Part shown: piece after piece, positions 1 to 5,769 of the stretch | How positions within the stretch are numbered: the stretch's first letter is position 1 | How the letters are laid out: the number at the start of each line of letters is the position of its first letter | Source: Bacteroidota bacterium | GTDB lineage: Bacteria > Bacteroidota > Bacteroidia > Chitinophagales > Chitinophagaceae | DNA length: 6,056 nt | NCBI GenBank assembly: GCA_023436685.1 | Contig: JAEZIL010000126.1 | Location: forward strand, 1 to 6,056 | Direction of reading: 5' to 3' | Position numbers and translations under genes: made by a program | The notes under the pieces: model-generated | The model's input: only the letters and a program-made list of their open reading frames with translations | Told to the model about the DNA's origin: nothing | The model's database searches: none

Positions 1-36
1 CATGACATTTGGGAGCACATAACAACTGAACAATAA
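1..36 (+). CDS. Possible C-terminal end of an upstream gene (partial)
   Basis: Frame 1 is open from the left edge for eleven codons (HDIWEHITTEQ) and stops with TAA at 34-36, overlapping the tag start in a TAATG arrangement typical of translationally coupled genes. The composition looks protein-like, but eleven codons are too few to identify a family. A second frame (bases 2-22, MTFGST then TAA) is also possible. If the first reading is right, tag is the downstream gene of an operon that begins outside the window. Confidence 0.35.
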   Translation, partial: HDIWEHITTEQ

Positions 37-587
37 TGTCTTACTGCACAGCCATCGTACACATGAGCGATGAAAAGAAAGCGATACATAAACCCTACCA
101 CGATGAGCAATACGGATTCCCGATACATGACGATAACGAACTGTTTTGCAGGCTGGTACTTGAAATAAACCAGGCAGGCCTAAGCTGGGAAACAATACTG
201 AAAAAGGAAAAGACATTCAGGAAGGCGTATAGCAATTTCAATATAAAGAAGGTTGCAGCCTATACAGAAGCAGACAGGGAGCGGTTAATGAATGATCCGG
301 GCATTATCCGCAACCGGTTAAAAATAAATGCAGCTATAGAGAATGCAAAGACAATTTTACAATTGCAGAAGGAGCATAGCTCGTTCGAGAAATGGCTGGA
401 ATATCACCACCCTAAAACGAAAGAAGACTGGGTAAAGTTGTTCAAGAAGACATTTAAATTTACTGGTGGCGAGATAGTAAACGAATTTCTGATGAGCATA
501 GGTATGCTGCCCGGTGCGCATGATGCCAGTTGCCCTGTATACAAGAAGGCAATGAAAGAAAAACCGCTGTGGGCCAGGAAGGCTTAG
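36..587 (+). CDS. tag: DNA-3-methyladenine glycosylase I (base-excision repair)
   Basis: Monofunctional cytoplasmic glycosylase that removes 3-methyladenine from alkylated DNA and starts base-excision repair. The 183 residues match the usual Tag length of about 185-190. The family's zinc-snap ligands are visible at both ends: Cys4 and His22 (in YHDEQYG), then His162 and Cys166 (HDASC), with the same HxxxC spacing as the E. coli enzyme. The base-pocket segment LEINQAGLSW places Glu43 and Trp51 where E. coli Tag has Glu38 and Trp46, with Tyr21 beside them. The helix-hairpin-helix region corresponds to about residues 72-100 (VAAYTEAD, GIIRNRLKI), and FKFTGGEIV (140-148) matches the conserved C-terminal block. 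The ATG start is supported because Cys4 must be included. No Shine-Dalgarno sequence lies close upstream. The TAG stop overlaps the stop of the convergent ABC gene. Nothing needed for activity appears to be missing. Confidence 0.96.
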   Translation: MSYCTAIVHMSDEKKAIHKPYHDEQYGFPIHDDNELFCRLVLEINQAGLSWETILKKEKTFRKAYSNFNIKKVAAYTEADRERLMNDPGIIRNRLKINAAIENAKTILQLQKEHSSFEKWLEYHHPKTKEDWVKLFKKTFKFTGGEIVNEFLMSIGMLPGAHDASCPVYKKAMKEKPLWARKA

Positions 588-2353
588 GTGAGCGGGGCTT
601 TTTGTTTTTCTACAGCAGTATATAGCTTATAGTATTCGCCCTGCTGCTGCAATAGCTGGTTGTGGTTGCCGCGTTCTATTATCTGCCCTTTATCCATCAC
701 AATGATCTCGTTGGCCTTGCGGATAGTAGACAAGCGGTGCGCAATAACTATAGAGGTACGTCCTTTTATCAATGTATCGATAGCGTGTTGTATCAGTTGT
801 TCGCTTTCACTATCAACCGACGAAGTGGCCTCGTCTAGTATAAGGATAGAAGGATTGTATAGCAACGCACGGGCAAACGATAGCAACTGGCGCTGGCCTT
901 GCGACAAGGTATTACCACGCTCCATTACATTGAACAGGTAGCCACCCGGCAAGCGCATAATAAAGTTGTGAATGCCCAGCACTTTACAAACGTGTTCAAC
1001 ACGCTCAATAGGAATGCTTTCATTGCGCAGGGTGATATTATCGTAAATAGTACCGGAAAATAAGAATACATCCTGCAATACAATGCCGATATGCTTGCGC
1101 AGGCTATAAATATCATATTCATCCAGGTTGCGGCCATCTATCATAATCTTGCCGCCTTCTATTTCGTACAACCTGTTCAATATACTGATGATAGAGGTTT
1201 TGCCTGCACCTGTGTGCCCAACTACTGCCATAGTATTGCCGGCAGGTATATGAAAGCTAATACCTTTCAGTACGGGAACATCTTTCTTGTAGCTGAAATG
1301 TACCTCTTCAAAACATACATCGCCTTTTATATGCTGCGCCACATAACTGCCGTTGTGCTGCAGGTGATCTTTACTATCCAATACGGTCAAAACACGTTCG
1401 CCGGCCACCATGCCCATTTGCAATACGTTAAACTTATCGGCCATCATACGCAAGGGGCGGAAGAGAAGGTTGAGATACATGACAAAGGCTATTACAACTC
1501 CCTGGGTCACTTCATAATGCAACAGGCGCGATGCACCCCACCATACCAGCAGGCCCATAGATAAGGCAAGTATGATCTCTACAACAGGGAAGAAAACCGA
1601 ATATGCGAATATGGCATTGATATTTGCATTGCGGTGCTCTTTATTGATGGCGTTGAATTTCTCCATCTCTTTGTGCTCTGCAGCAAAGGCTTGTACTATA
1701 TACATACCCACTATATGCTCCTGCACAAAAGCATTAAGCTGTGCCACCGCATTCCGTACACGATGGAAGGATTTATTAACGCTTTCTTTAAAATAGTAAG
1801 TAGCTACAACAAGAAATGGGAAAGGGATAAGACAAACCAACGTAAGGCGCCAGTCGGTAATAAACATAACCGTCATAATAGCAAGGATGGTAAGTACATC
1901 GGCAACTATGGAGATGATACCTTCCGAGAATACATCGTTTACAGCCTCAATATCGTTGATGGTGCGTGTAGTAAGGGTGCCAATAGGGGTGCGGTCGTAA
2001 TAGGCTACATCCTGGTACAGTATCTTCTGGAATACTGTTTTGCGCATATCGTTTACTACGCTTTGTCCTAGCCAGTTGATGCGGTACATAAACCAAAAGC
2101 GCAACAGGCTTTCTATAAGCAACACCCCTAGTTGTATGGCACTGATCCATATTAACCCTTCAAGCCAACTGTTGCTAATGTATTTATCAACCGACTCTTG
2201 TATAAGATATGGGCGCAGCGGTGCAAGCCCTGCCAGCACCAGCGACATAAAGATGGTGAGGTAAAAACTACCTTTATATGGCCCAGCGAAGGAGAATATC
2301 CTGCGTAGCAGCCTGGTGTCAAATATCTTTTTTATAGTAGTATCCTGTGCCAA
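584..2353 (-). CDS. ABC transporter, fused permease/ATPase half-transporter (MsbA/LmrA-like exporter)
   Basis: Inner-membrane type I exporter half-molecule, expected to dimerise and drive export of a lipid, drug or peptide. The substrate cannot be told from sequence. The 589 residues are typical. The N-terminal membrane domain (about 25-305) has six hydrophobic helices near 28-48, 65-90, 145-165, 167-188, 250-275 and 283-300. The nucleotide-binding domain follows: A-loop Tyr355, Walker A GHTGAGKT (379-386), Q-loop Gln427, signature LSQGQ (483-487, a common variant of LSGGQ), Walker B ILILDE with catalytic Glu508, D-loop SSVD (511-514), and H-loop His539. All catalytic residues are intact, so a homodimer could be active. 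The start is TTG, 5 nt after the prfB stop. No ATG occurs in frame until Met35, inside the first helix, and AGGA lies 9 nt upstream of the TTG, so TTG is preferred. It is the last gene of the minus-strand block, and its stop overlaps the tag stop. Confidence 0.95.
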   Translation of the reverse strand: MAQDTTIKKIFDTRLLRRIFSFAGPYKGSFYLTIFMSLVLAGLAPLRPYLIQESVDKYISNSWLEGLIWISAIQLGVLLIESLLRFWFMYRINWLGQSVVNDMRKTVFQKILYQDVAYYDRTPIGTLTTRTINDIEAVNDVFSEGIISIVADVLTILAIMTVMFITDWRLTLVCLIPFPFLVVATYYFKESVNKSFHRVRNAVAQLNAFVQEHIVGMYIVQAFAAEHKEMEKFNAINKEHRNANINAIFAYSVFFPVVEIILALSMGLLVWWGASRLLHYEVTQGVVIAFVMYLNLLFRPLRMMADKFNVLQMGMVAGERVLTVLDSKDHLQHNGSYVAQHIKGDVCFEEVHFSYKKDVPVLKGISFHIPAGNTMAVVGHTGAGKTSIISILNRLYEIEGGKIMIDGRNLDEYDIYSLRKHIGIVLQDVFLFSGTIYDNITLRNESIPIERVEHVCKVLGIHNFIMRLPGGYLFNVMERGNTLSQGQRQLLSFARALLYNPSILILDEATSSVDSESEQLIQHAIDTLIKGRTSIVIAHRLSTIRKANEIIVMDKGQIIERGNHNQLLQQQGEYYKLYTAVEKQKAPLT

Positions 2354-2358
2354 GCTAT

Positions 2359-3450
2359 TTAGTCCTGTTCTTCTTTTACACTCATTAAGTATGCCTTGAT
2401 AAAATCGTCGATCTCACCATCCATTACAGGGCCTACATTTCCTACTTCAAAATCGGTACGGTGGTCCTTTATCATTTTGTATGGGTGAAATACGTAAGAT
2501 CGTATCTGTGAGCCCCATTCTATTTTCTTTTTCGATGAGTTAGCCGCGTTCTTTAACTCTTCACGCTTGCGCAATTCTTCTTCGTACAGGCGGCTTTTCA
2601 ACATAGTCAAAGCTTTCTCGCGGTTCTCGCCCTGCGTACGTGCCTGCTGGCATTCTACAATTATACCCGATGGTATATGCTTAAGTCTTACAGCAGTTTC
2701 TACCTTGTTCACATTCTGGCCGCCCTTGCCCCCTGCCCGGTAAAACTCCCATTCCAGGTCGGCCGGGTTTACACTTATTTCTATACTATCATCTATAAGC
2801 GGGTAAACAAATATGGAGGCAAATGATGTATGCCTGCGTGCATTAGAGTCGAAAGGGGAGATGCGCACCAGGCGATGTACCCCGCTTTCTGCTTTTAGTA
2901 AACCATATGCAAACTCGCCATCAAACTCGAGGGTGGCTTGTTTAATGCCTGCCCCATCGCCATACTGCACATCTATTTCCGATACTTTCCAGCCTTGCTT
3001 TTCGCCATACATGCGGTACATGCGCAGCAACATCTCGGCCCAATCCTGGCTTTCGGTGCCACCTGCACCACTATTTATTACCATAACGCCCGGCATTTCG
3101 TCTTCCGGCTCGTTGAGGGTAGACTTAAATTCCAGTTCGTCTATATCTTTCAGCGCTTTATTGTAAGCAGCCTGCACTTCGGTTTCTTCTGCCTCGCCTT
3201 CTTTCCAAAAATCGAACAGGATAGCGAAATCTTCTACTGAGGTATTTACCTGATCGTAGAGGTCCATCCAGAATTTATTGATTTTAATTTCTTTCAGTAT
3301 ACCGGTGGCACGTGCGTTATCATCCCAAAATCCGGGTGCGAGGGTAAGCTGTTTGTCGTTCTCTGTTTTTGCTAAACGGTCATCGATACGGAGGAAGCGG
3401 TGCAAATGCTGCACACGCTCGCGCATCTCTTTCAGGTTTTCCTGAGTCAT
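2359..3450 (-). CDS. prfB: Peptide chain release factor 2 (RF2), uninterrupted frame
   Basis: Class I release factor that enters the ribosomal A site at UGA or UAA and hydrolyses peptidyl-tRNA. The 363 residues compare with 365 in E. coli. The stop-codon recognition tripeptide SPF is at 198-200 ([15 protein letters not shown]), which marks RF2 rather than RF1 (PxT). The catalytic GGQ is at 243-245 within [15 protein letters not shown]. The residue matching position 246 of E. coli RF2 is Ala239. The C-terminal block WGSQIRSYV (312-320) is also conserved. Most RF2 genes have an in-frame UGA near codon 26 that needs a +1 frameshift. Here the aligned site (Leu20-Arg21, CTC CGT) has no stop and the ATG frame runs straight through, so that autoregulation appears absent. 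The ATG start fits the family N-terminus ([15 protein letters not shown]). A TAACTTTG box lies just upstream, and the ABC gene follows after 5 nt. Confidence 0.97.
   Translation of the reverse strand: MTQENLKEMRERVQHLHRFLRIDDRLAKTENDKQLTLAPGFWDDNARATGILKEIKINKFWMDLYDQVNTSVEDFAILFDFWKEGEAEETEVQAAYNKALKDIDELEFKSTLNEPEDEMPGVMVINSGAGGTESQDWAEMLLRMYRMYGEKQGWKVSEIDVQYGDGAGIKQATLEFDGEFAYGLLKAESGVHRLVRISPFDSNARRHTSFASIFVYPLIDDSIEISVNPADLEWEFYRAGGKGGQNVNKVETAVRLKHIPSGIIVECQQARTQGENREKALTMLKSRLYEEELRKREELKNAANSSKKKIEWGSQIRSYVFHPYKMIKDHRTDFEVGNVGPVMDGEIDDFIKAYLMSVKEEQD
2363..2366 (-). promoter_or_regulatory. Ribosome-binding site for the ABC transporter TTG start, inside the prfB 3' end
   Basis: On the minus strand the last prfB codons (CAG GAC TAA) contain AGGA, 9 nt before the TTG at 2353. 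This is a rare recognisable Shine-Dalgarno in the window and decides the non-ATG start. Its position in the last prfB codons suggests translation of the ABC gene is coupled to termination on prfB. Confidence 0.5.
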
Positions 3451-3457
3451 AAGAGGG

Positions 3458-3465
3458 CAAAGTTA
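3458..3465 (-). promoter_or_regulatory. Bacteroidota-type -7 promoter box upstream of prfB
   Basis: The minus strand reads TAACTTTG, an exact match to the TAnnTTTG -7 consensus of Bacteroidota sigma-ABfr promoters, ending 7 nt before the prfB ATG. That would give a very short or absent leader. I see no clear TTG at the expected -33 position, so this is suggestive only. It would let prfB and the ABC transporter be transcribed independently of the GtrA gene 28 nt upstream. Confidence 0.45.
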
Positions 3466-3478
3466 CGATGTTTGGGGG

Positions 3479-4003
3479 TCAGTTGAGGAGTTCGTTCTGG
3501 TCGCTATCCACTATCACCTCGGGCTTGCTTTTGAAGGTGAAGTTGCGCTGCGATACATAGCTGAATACTGCTACGCAGATAGTAGTGAGCAACTTGGCTG
3601 GTGTTGGGAACATGCCAAACCATTCGATAAATATCTTGAGGAACACATAGTTGAGGAGAATACACATACCCACTAATAGCGCATAGCGGAATAGCTGTAC
3701 TTTGCCATGCAGGTTTGATTCGGGGAATACAATGTATTTGGACAAAATAAAACCTGAGGGAAAACTGATGCAGAAAGACATTATAAATGCAGCTATGTAT
3801 GGCGCAATGGTAATGCTGCCAACATGTACAGGCATTTTATCTAATATAAAGTTGTAGCTGATAGAATACAATGCCAGATCGAACAAGGTGTTGCTACCCC
3901 CGCAGGCCAGGTAGCGAAATGTCTGTTTGTCTATAAACCGCGCAAATGGAGTATGGAAAAAGTCGATTATGGACAGGATTATATTTCTGACAACACGAAA
4001 CAT
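3479..4003 (-). CDS. GtrA-family four-helix membrane protein
   Basis: GtrA-like proteins are small inner-membrane proteins with four helices, thought to help move polyprenyl-phosphate-linked sugars across the membrane for surface glycan modification. In the 174-residue form from the ATG at 4003, the hydrophobic segments fall near 36-53, 64-88, 104-123 and 133-151. Family landmarks are FRYLACGGSNTLFDLALY at the start of helix 1, SFCISFPSGFILSKYIVF around helix 2, and the closing RNFTFKSK after helix 4. A hydrophilic tail of about 15 residues follows (VDSDQNELLN at the end). A TTG at 4015 would add four residues (MPLP), but the ATG is preferred because the TTG overlaps a TATTTTTG promoter-like box. 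The gene lies 28 nt before prfB and 86 nt after the BtrH-like gene. No glycosyltransferase partner is in the window, so its substrate is unknown. Confidence 0.85.
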   Translation of the reverse strand: MFRVVRNIILSIIDFFHTPFARFIDKQTFRYLACGGSNTLFDLALYSISYNFILDKMPVHVGSITIAPYIAAFIMSFCISFPSGFILSKYIVFPESNLHGKVQLFRYALLVGMCILLNYVFLKIFIEWFGMFPTPAKLLTTICVAVFSYVSQRNFTFKSKPEVIVDSDQNELLN

Positions 4004-4012
4004 TGGAAGCGG

Positions 4013-4020
4013 CAAAAATA
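4013..4020 (-). promoter_or_regulatory. Possible -7 box upstream of the GtrA gene
   Basis: The minus strand reads TATTTTTG, which fits TAnnTTTG, 9 nt before the ATG at 4003. The surrounding spacer (4016-4089) is AT-rich and shows no hairpin with a U-run. No convincing -33 element is visible, and such boxes arise easily by chance in AT-rich DNA. Confidence 0.25.
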
Positions 4021-4089
4021 ATGGAAATTGTAGTTGATTGAATGAAGGTTTAAAAATTGAGTAGTATTAATATGTATAAGTGTCTGATA

Positions 4090-5091
4090 TTATAGCTTCA
4101 CTTCTCTCAGCCGTTTAAAGAAGTCTTTTTCTTTTTCGCCACAAATGCGCAACAGGTCGCTCAATTCATCGTACGATGCTACGCCTTGCCTGTTTTTCAT
4201 AACACGGGCAGCGTTGTAGGCAAAGTTGCGCCAATCATCGCCTATAGCAGTAAGTTCTTGTGAGAACTGTTGCAGGTCATCGCGCTTCAACAGTTCGCCG
4301 GCTTCCTGAAGAAAGGCAGCATACAGGAAACGAAAACCACCGCCCCCCGTGCCTATTTCCTCCTGCATACGTATAATATTACCCAGGTATAATGCCGACT
4401 TGCGTGGTGTAAGCTTTTTAGGATACTCTTTTATCTTTTTAGCCAGTAAAAAAATAGCCTTATTGCCAAACCAGGGCAATGGTGGCGACAGCATAAAGAA
4501 ACCGGTTTGCTTGATACCGTCTTTTATAGCCTTCTCAAAATTTATAGATGAAGGAACATTTTTTACATAGTACATAAACCCACTAGGCTCAGGAGCGCCT
4601 TTGGCGAAACGAGCTTTGGATAGATCTTCAGGGGTGATAACCGATGATGTTTCCAATATTGGGTCGCTTACCAGGTATTCATTACTATCTTTCCCGTACA
4701 CCACTAGGTTGTGTGCGTTGAAATGGAAGCGATAGGCCTCGGGCATATAAGGCAGATAGTATACGCTACTTTGCATACCTACAGGCTTGCCTGAGGATAG
4801 TACTTCGTCGAGCGCTTTATTGGCTTTTTCAGGTGTGCTGAATTTTGCTGTTTTGATATCTATATTAAGACGCTGCGTTACTCTTTTGAAAATAGCCCCC
4901 GGCCAGGTACGAAAGGTAGTGCCCGGTGTGCCACTAACCTTAAGAAAAGGAAGATGGCCGAAAAATATACCTGCACCTATACCAAAAGCCATAGGCTCGG
5001 TTATCTCTATCCCCTCGTGGCGTAGCAAATTGGCAGTTACCCCGCTTTCGCAATGCGCGTGCTGGTAATGCCTGAACTGTGTAGAACTCAT
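4090..5091 (-). CDS. BtrH N-terminal domain / DUF4872-like protein, probable papain-fold acyltransferase or hydrolase
   Basis: The N-terminal half resembles the BtrH_N family, named after butirosin protein BtrH, which moves an aminoacyl chain from an acyl carrier protein onto an aminoglycoside. The region to about residue 175 has the expected landmarks: HCESGVTANLLRHEG with His13 and putative nucleophile Cys14, the segment PMAFGIGAGIFF (33-44), then HFNAHNLVVYG with His127, and VSDP with Asp143. Together these make a plausible Cys-His-Asp triad as in C39/papain-like folds. The C-terminal half (about 185-333) is largely helical and looks like DUF4872, with a Gly-rich GTGGGGFRFLYAAFL stretch (247-261). 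There is no signal peptide or membrane helix, so it is probably cytoplasmic. The gene begins 16 nt after the HTH gene and is almost certainly co-transcribed with it. No acyl carrier protein or recognisable substrate pathway is in the window, so the donor and acceptor are unknown. Family assignment is from recognition of motifs, not a search. Confidence 0.8.
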   Translation of the reverse strand: MSSTQFRHYQHAHCESGVTANLLRHEGIEITEPMAFGIGAGIFFGHLPFLKVSGTPGTTFRTWPGAIFKRVTQRLNIDIKTAKFSTPEKANKALDEVLSSGKPVGMQSSVYYLPYMPEAYRFHFNAHNLVVYGKDSNEYLVSDPILETSSVITPEDLSKARFAKGAPEPSGFMYYVKNVPSSINFEKAIKDGIKQTGFFMLSPPLPWFGNKAIFLLAKKIKEYPKKLTPRKSALYLGNIIRMQEEIGTGGGGFRFLYAAFLQEAGELLKRDDLQQFSQELTAIGDDWRNFAYNAARVMKNRQGVASYDELSDLLRICGEKEKDFFKRLREVKL

Positions 5092-5107
5092 CTATGTTTT
5101 ATGAAAC

Positions 5108-5512
5108 TTATTTGCCAAAGTTAACTAACTCGAGCACAGTGATATTGAAAATATTGGCATAGGTCTGCAGCATTTCGGGCGACAGCTTGTTGAAAGCAGC
5201 AGGTTTCATGTGCCGCTTTACCTGCCACTGCCATTTCCCTGCATACTTGGCCAGCAGCGACAAATCCATTAGGCTTTTCTTCATGTAAAATGCCAGTGGG
5301 CTTAGTTCCCCCCGTTTTATCGCTTCAACAGTTTCGTTCAGCTCTTCGTCTGCTGCATCCCAAGCCTGCTTCATGGCAAAATTTTCTGCTTCCCAGCCTG
5401 CGGAATTAACGCCGGTATATTTACCGTCTTTATCGGTAGCATATACCAGTTTTTTTAATTTTTCGCCTTCCTTAAAGTTCTTAGGATCCTGTGGAACCTC
5501 GTTAATATTCAT
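5108..5512 (-). CDS. Small conserved protein with C-terminal Xre/Cro-like helix-turn-helix
   Basis: This 134-residue soluble protein has no signal peptide. The N-terminal part has a hydrophilic start, then KLVYATDKDGKYTGV (21-35) and GWEAENFAMKQAWD (39-52), which I do not recognise as a named domain. Residues about 70-128 fit the helix pattern of a lambda-repressor-like fold: SPLAFYMKKSLMD, then DLSLLAKYAG, then WQWQVKRHM as the would-be recognition helix, and LSPEMLQTYANIFNITVLEL, which matches the closing helices of Xre regulators. It may therefore bind DNA, possibly its own promoter region. Alternatively the fold may serve as a protein-interaction module for the BtrH-like partner 16 nt downstream. 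The ATG at 5512 is the only reasonable start in an AT-rich leader. The protein looks intact. Function is not assigned. Confidence 0.8.
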   Translation of the reverse strand: MNINEVPQDPKNFKEGEKLKKLVYATDKDGKYTGVNSAGWEAENFAMKQAWDAADEELNETVEAIKRGELSPLAFYMKKSLMDLSLLAKYAGKWQWQVKRHMKPAAFNKLSPEMLQTYANIFNITVLELVNFGK

Positions 5513-5531
5513 TAATGCTAATTAAAATATA

Positions 5532-5571
5532 TAAGCAAATTTCGGTATTAAATGCCAATTAAAATTGCTTA
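5532..5571. repeat. Nested inverted repeat upstream of the HTH gene
   Basis: Outer arms TAAGCAAATTT (5532-5542) and AAAATTGCTTA (5561-5571) are complementary at 10 of 11 positions. Inside them lies GGTATTAAATGCC (5544-5556), an imperfect palindrome pairing at 5 of 6 positions around A5550. The two dyads are nearly concentric. The element sits 20-60 bp before the HTH start, where an autoregulatory operator or a leader hairpin would be expected. Short AT-rich dyads can also arise by chance. Confidence 0.4.
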
Positions 5572-5673
5572 ATAGGTGATTTTCCCCCACAGTTTATTAA
5601 CAGAAAATTATTAGATTGCTTTAAGGAAAATTTTAACATTACCCCATTCAACCCAGTTTCATGTGTTTTAAAG

Positions 5674-5685
5674 TATCACCTCCCC
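5674..5685 (-). promoter_or_regulatory. Extended Shine-Dalgarno-like tract followed by a 4-codon ORF
   Basis: The minus strand reads GGGGAGGTGATA, whose GGAGGTGAT core pairs fully with the 16S rRNA 3' end. An ATG follows at 5662 with the tiny frame MKLG then TGA (5662-5648), and directly after it ATG GGG TAA. It lies about 150 nt before the HTH gene. This could be a leader peptide or a ribosome-binding leader element, or it could be coincidence. Confidence 0.25.
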
Positions 5686-5703
5686 ATTGGTAATATATTG
5701 GTA
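5686..5703. repeat. Direct repeat ATTGGTA with 11-bp period
   Basis: ATTGGTA occurs at 5686-5692 and again at 5697-5703, 11 bp start to start, so both copies face the same side of the helix. It lies about 70-85 bp upstream of the secreted protein start, a reasonable place for an activator site. Two short copies are weak evidence. Confidence 0.3.
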
Positions 5704-5749
5704 CAAGGCTACTACTTGCATTGAATTAATTACCCACATATTTAATCCG

Positions 5750-5759
5750 TTTACGTAAA
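5750..5759. repeat. Perfect 10-bp palindrome TTTACGTAAA before the secreted protein gene
   Basis: TTTACGTAAA is fully self-complementary and ends 10 bp before the ATG at 5770. It could be an operator half-site pair placed to block transcription or translation initiation. No Shine-Dalgarno sequence lies between it and the ATG. It is short, so chance occurrence is possible. Confidence 0.35.
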
Positions 5760-5769
5760 TATCCCTAGT

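Larger units (their letters stand above)
5513..5769. other. AT-rich divergent intergenic region
   Basis: These 257 bp separate the minus-strand HTH gene from the plus-strand secreted protein gene, so promoters for both should lie here. No exact TAnnTTTG box is present for either. The nearest on the minus strand is GAAATTTG (5537-5544), one mismatch from consensus and 24 nt before the HTH start. The region holds a nested dyad, a 7-bp direct repeat, a 10-bp palindrome and a strong minus-strand Shine-Dalgarno-like tract, listed separately. No convincing gene lies inside. Confidence 0.6.

Noticed and set aside
588..610. T-rich run after the tag stop as an intrinsic terminator
   Set aside because: The only stem before it (GCTTA/TGAGC) is weak and imperfect, and the T-run is explained by Lys/Gln codons at the end of the antisense ABC gene.
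1091..1564. Plus-strand open frame of 157 codons inside the ABC transporter gene
   Set aside because: It lies entirely antisense to an intact, motif-complete ABC transporter; its translation has no recognisable domain and looks like reverse-frame reading of the coding strand.
1634..2071. Plus-strand open frame of 145 codons antisense to the ABC membrane domain
   Set aside because: It is a shadow of the conserved gene, overlaps another shadow frame (1572-1796), and shows no family resemblance.
2813..3240. Two overlapping plus-strand frames opposite prfB
   Set aside because: Both lie antisense to the conserved SPF and central regions of RF2 and carry no domain signal.
3379..3400. Remnant TGAC of an RF2 frameshift site (within GAT GAC, codons 23-24)
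   Set aside because: It is out of frame, is not preceded by CTT or a purine-rich stimulator, and sits three residues off the aligned frameshift position.
5674..5685. Fragment of a 16S rRNA gene 3' end (ATCACCTCC)
   Set aside because: The match is limited to the anti-Shine-Dalgarno core; the flanking bases do not continue as 16S sequence.
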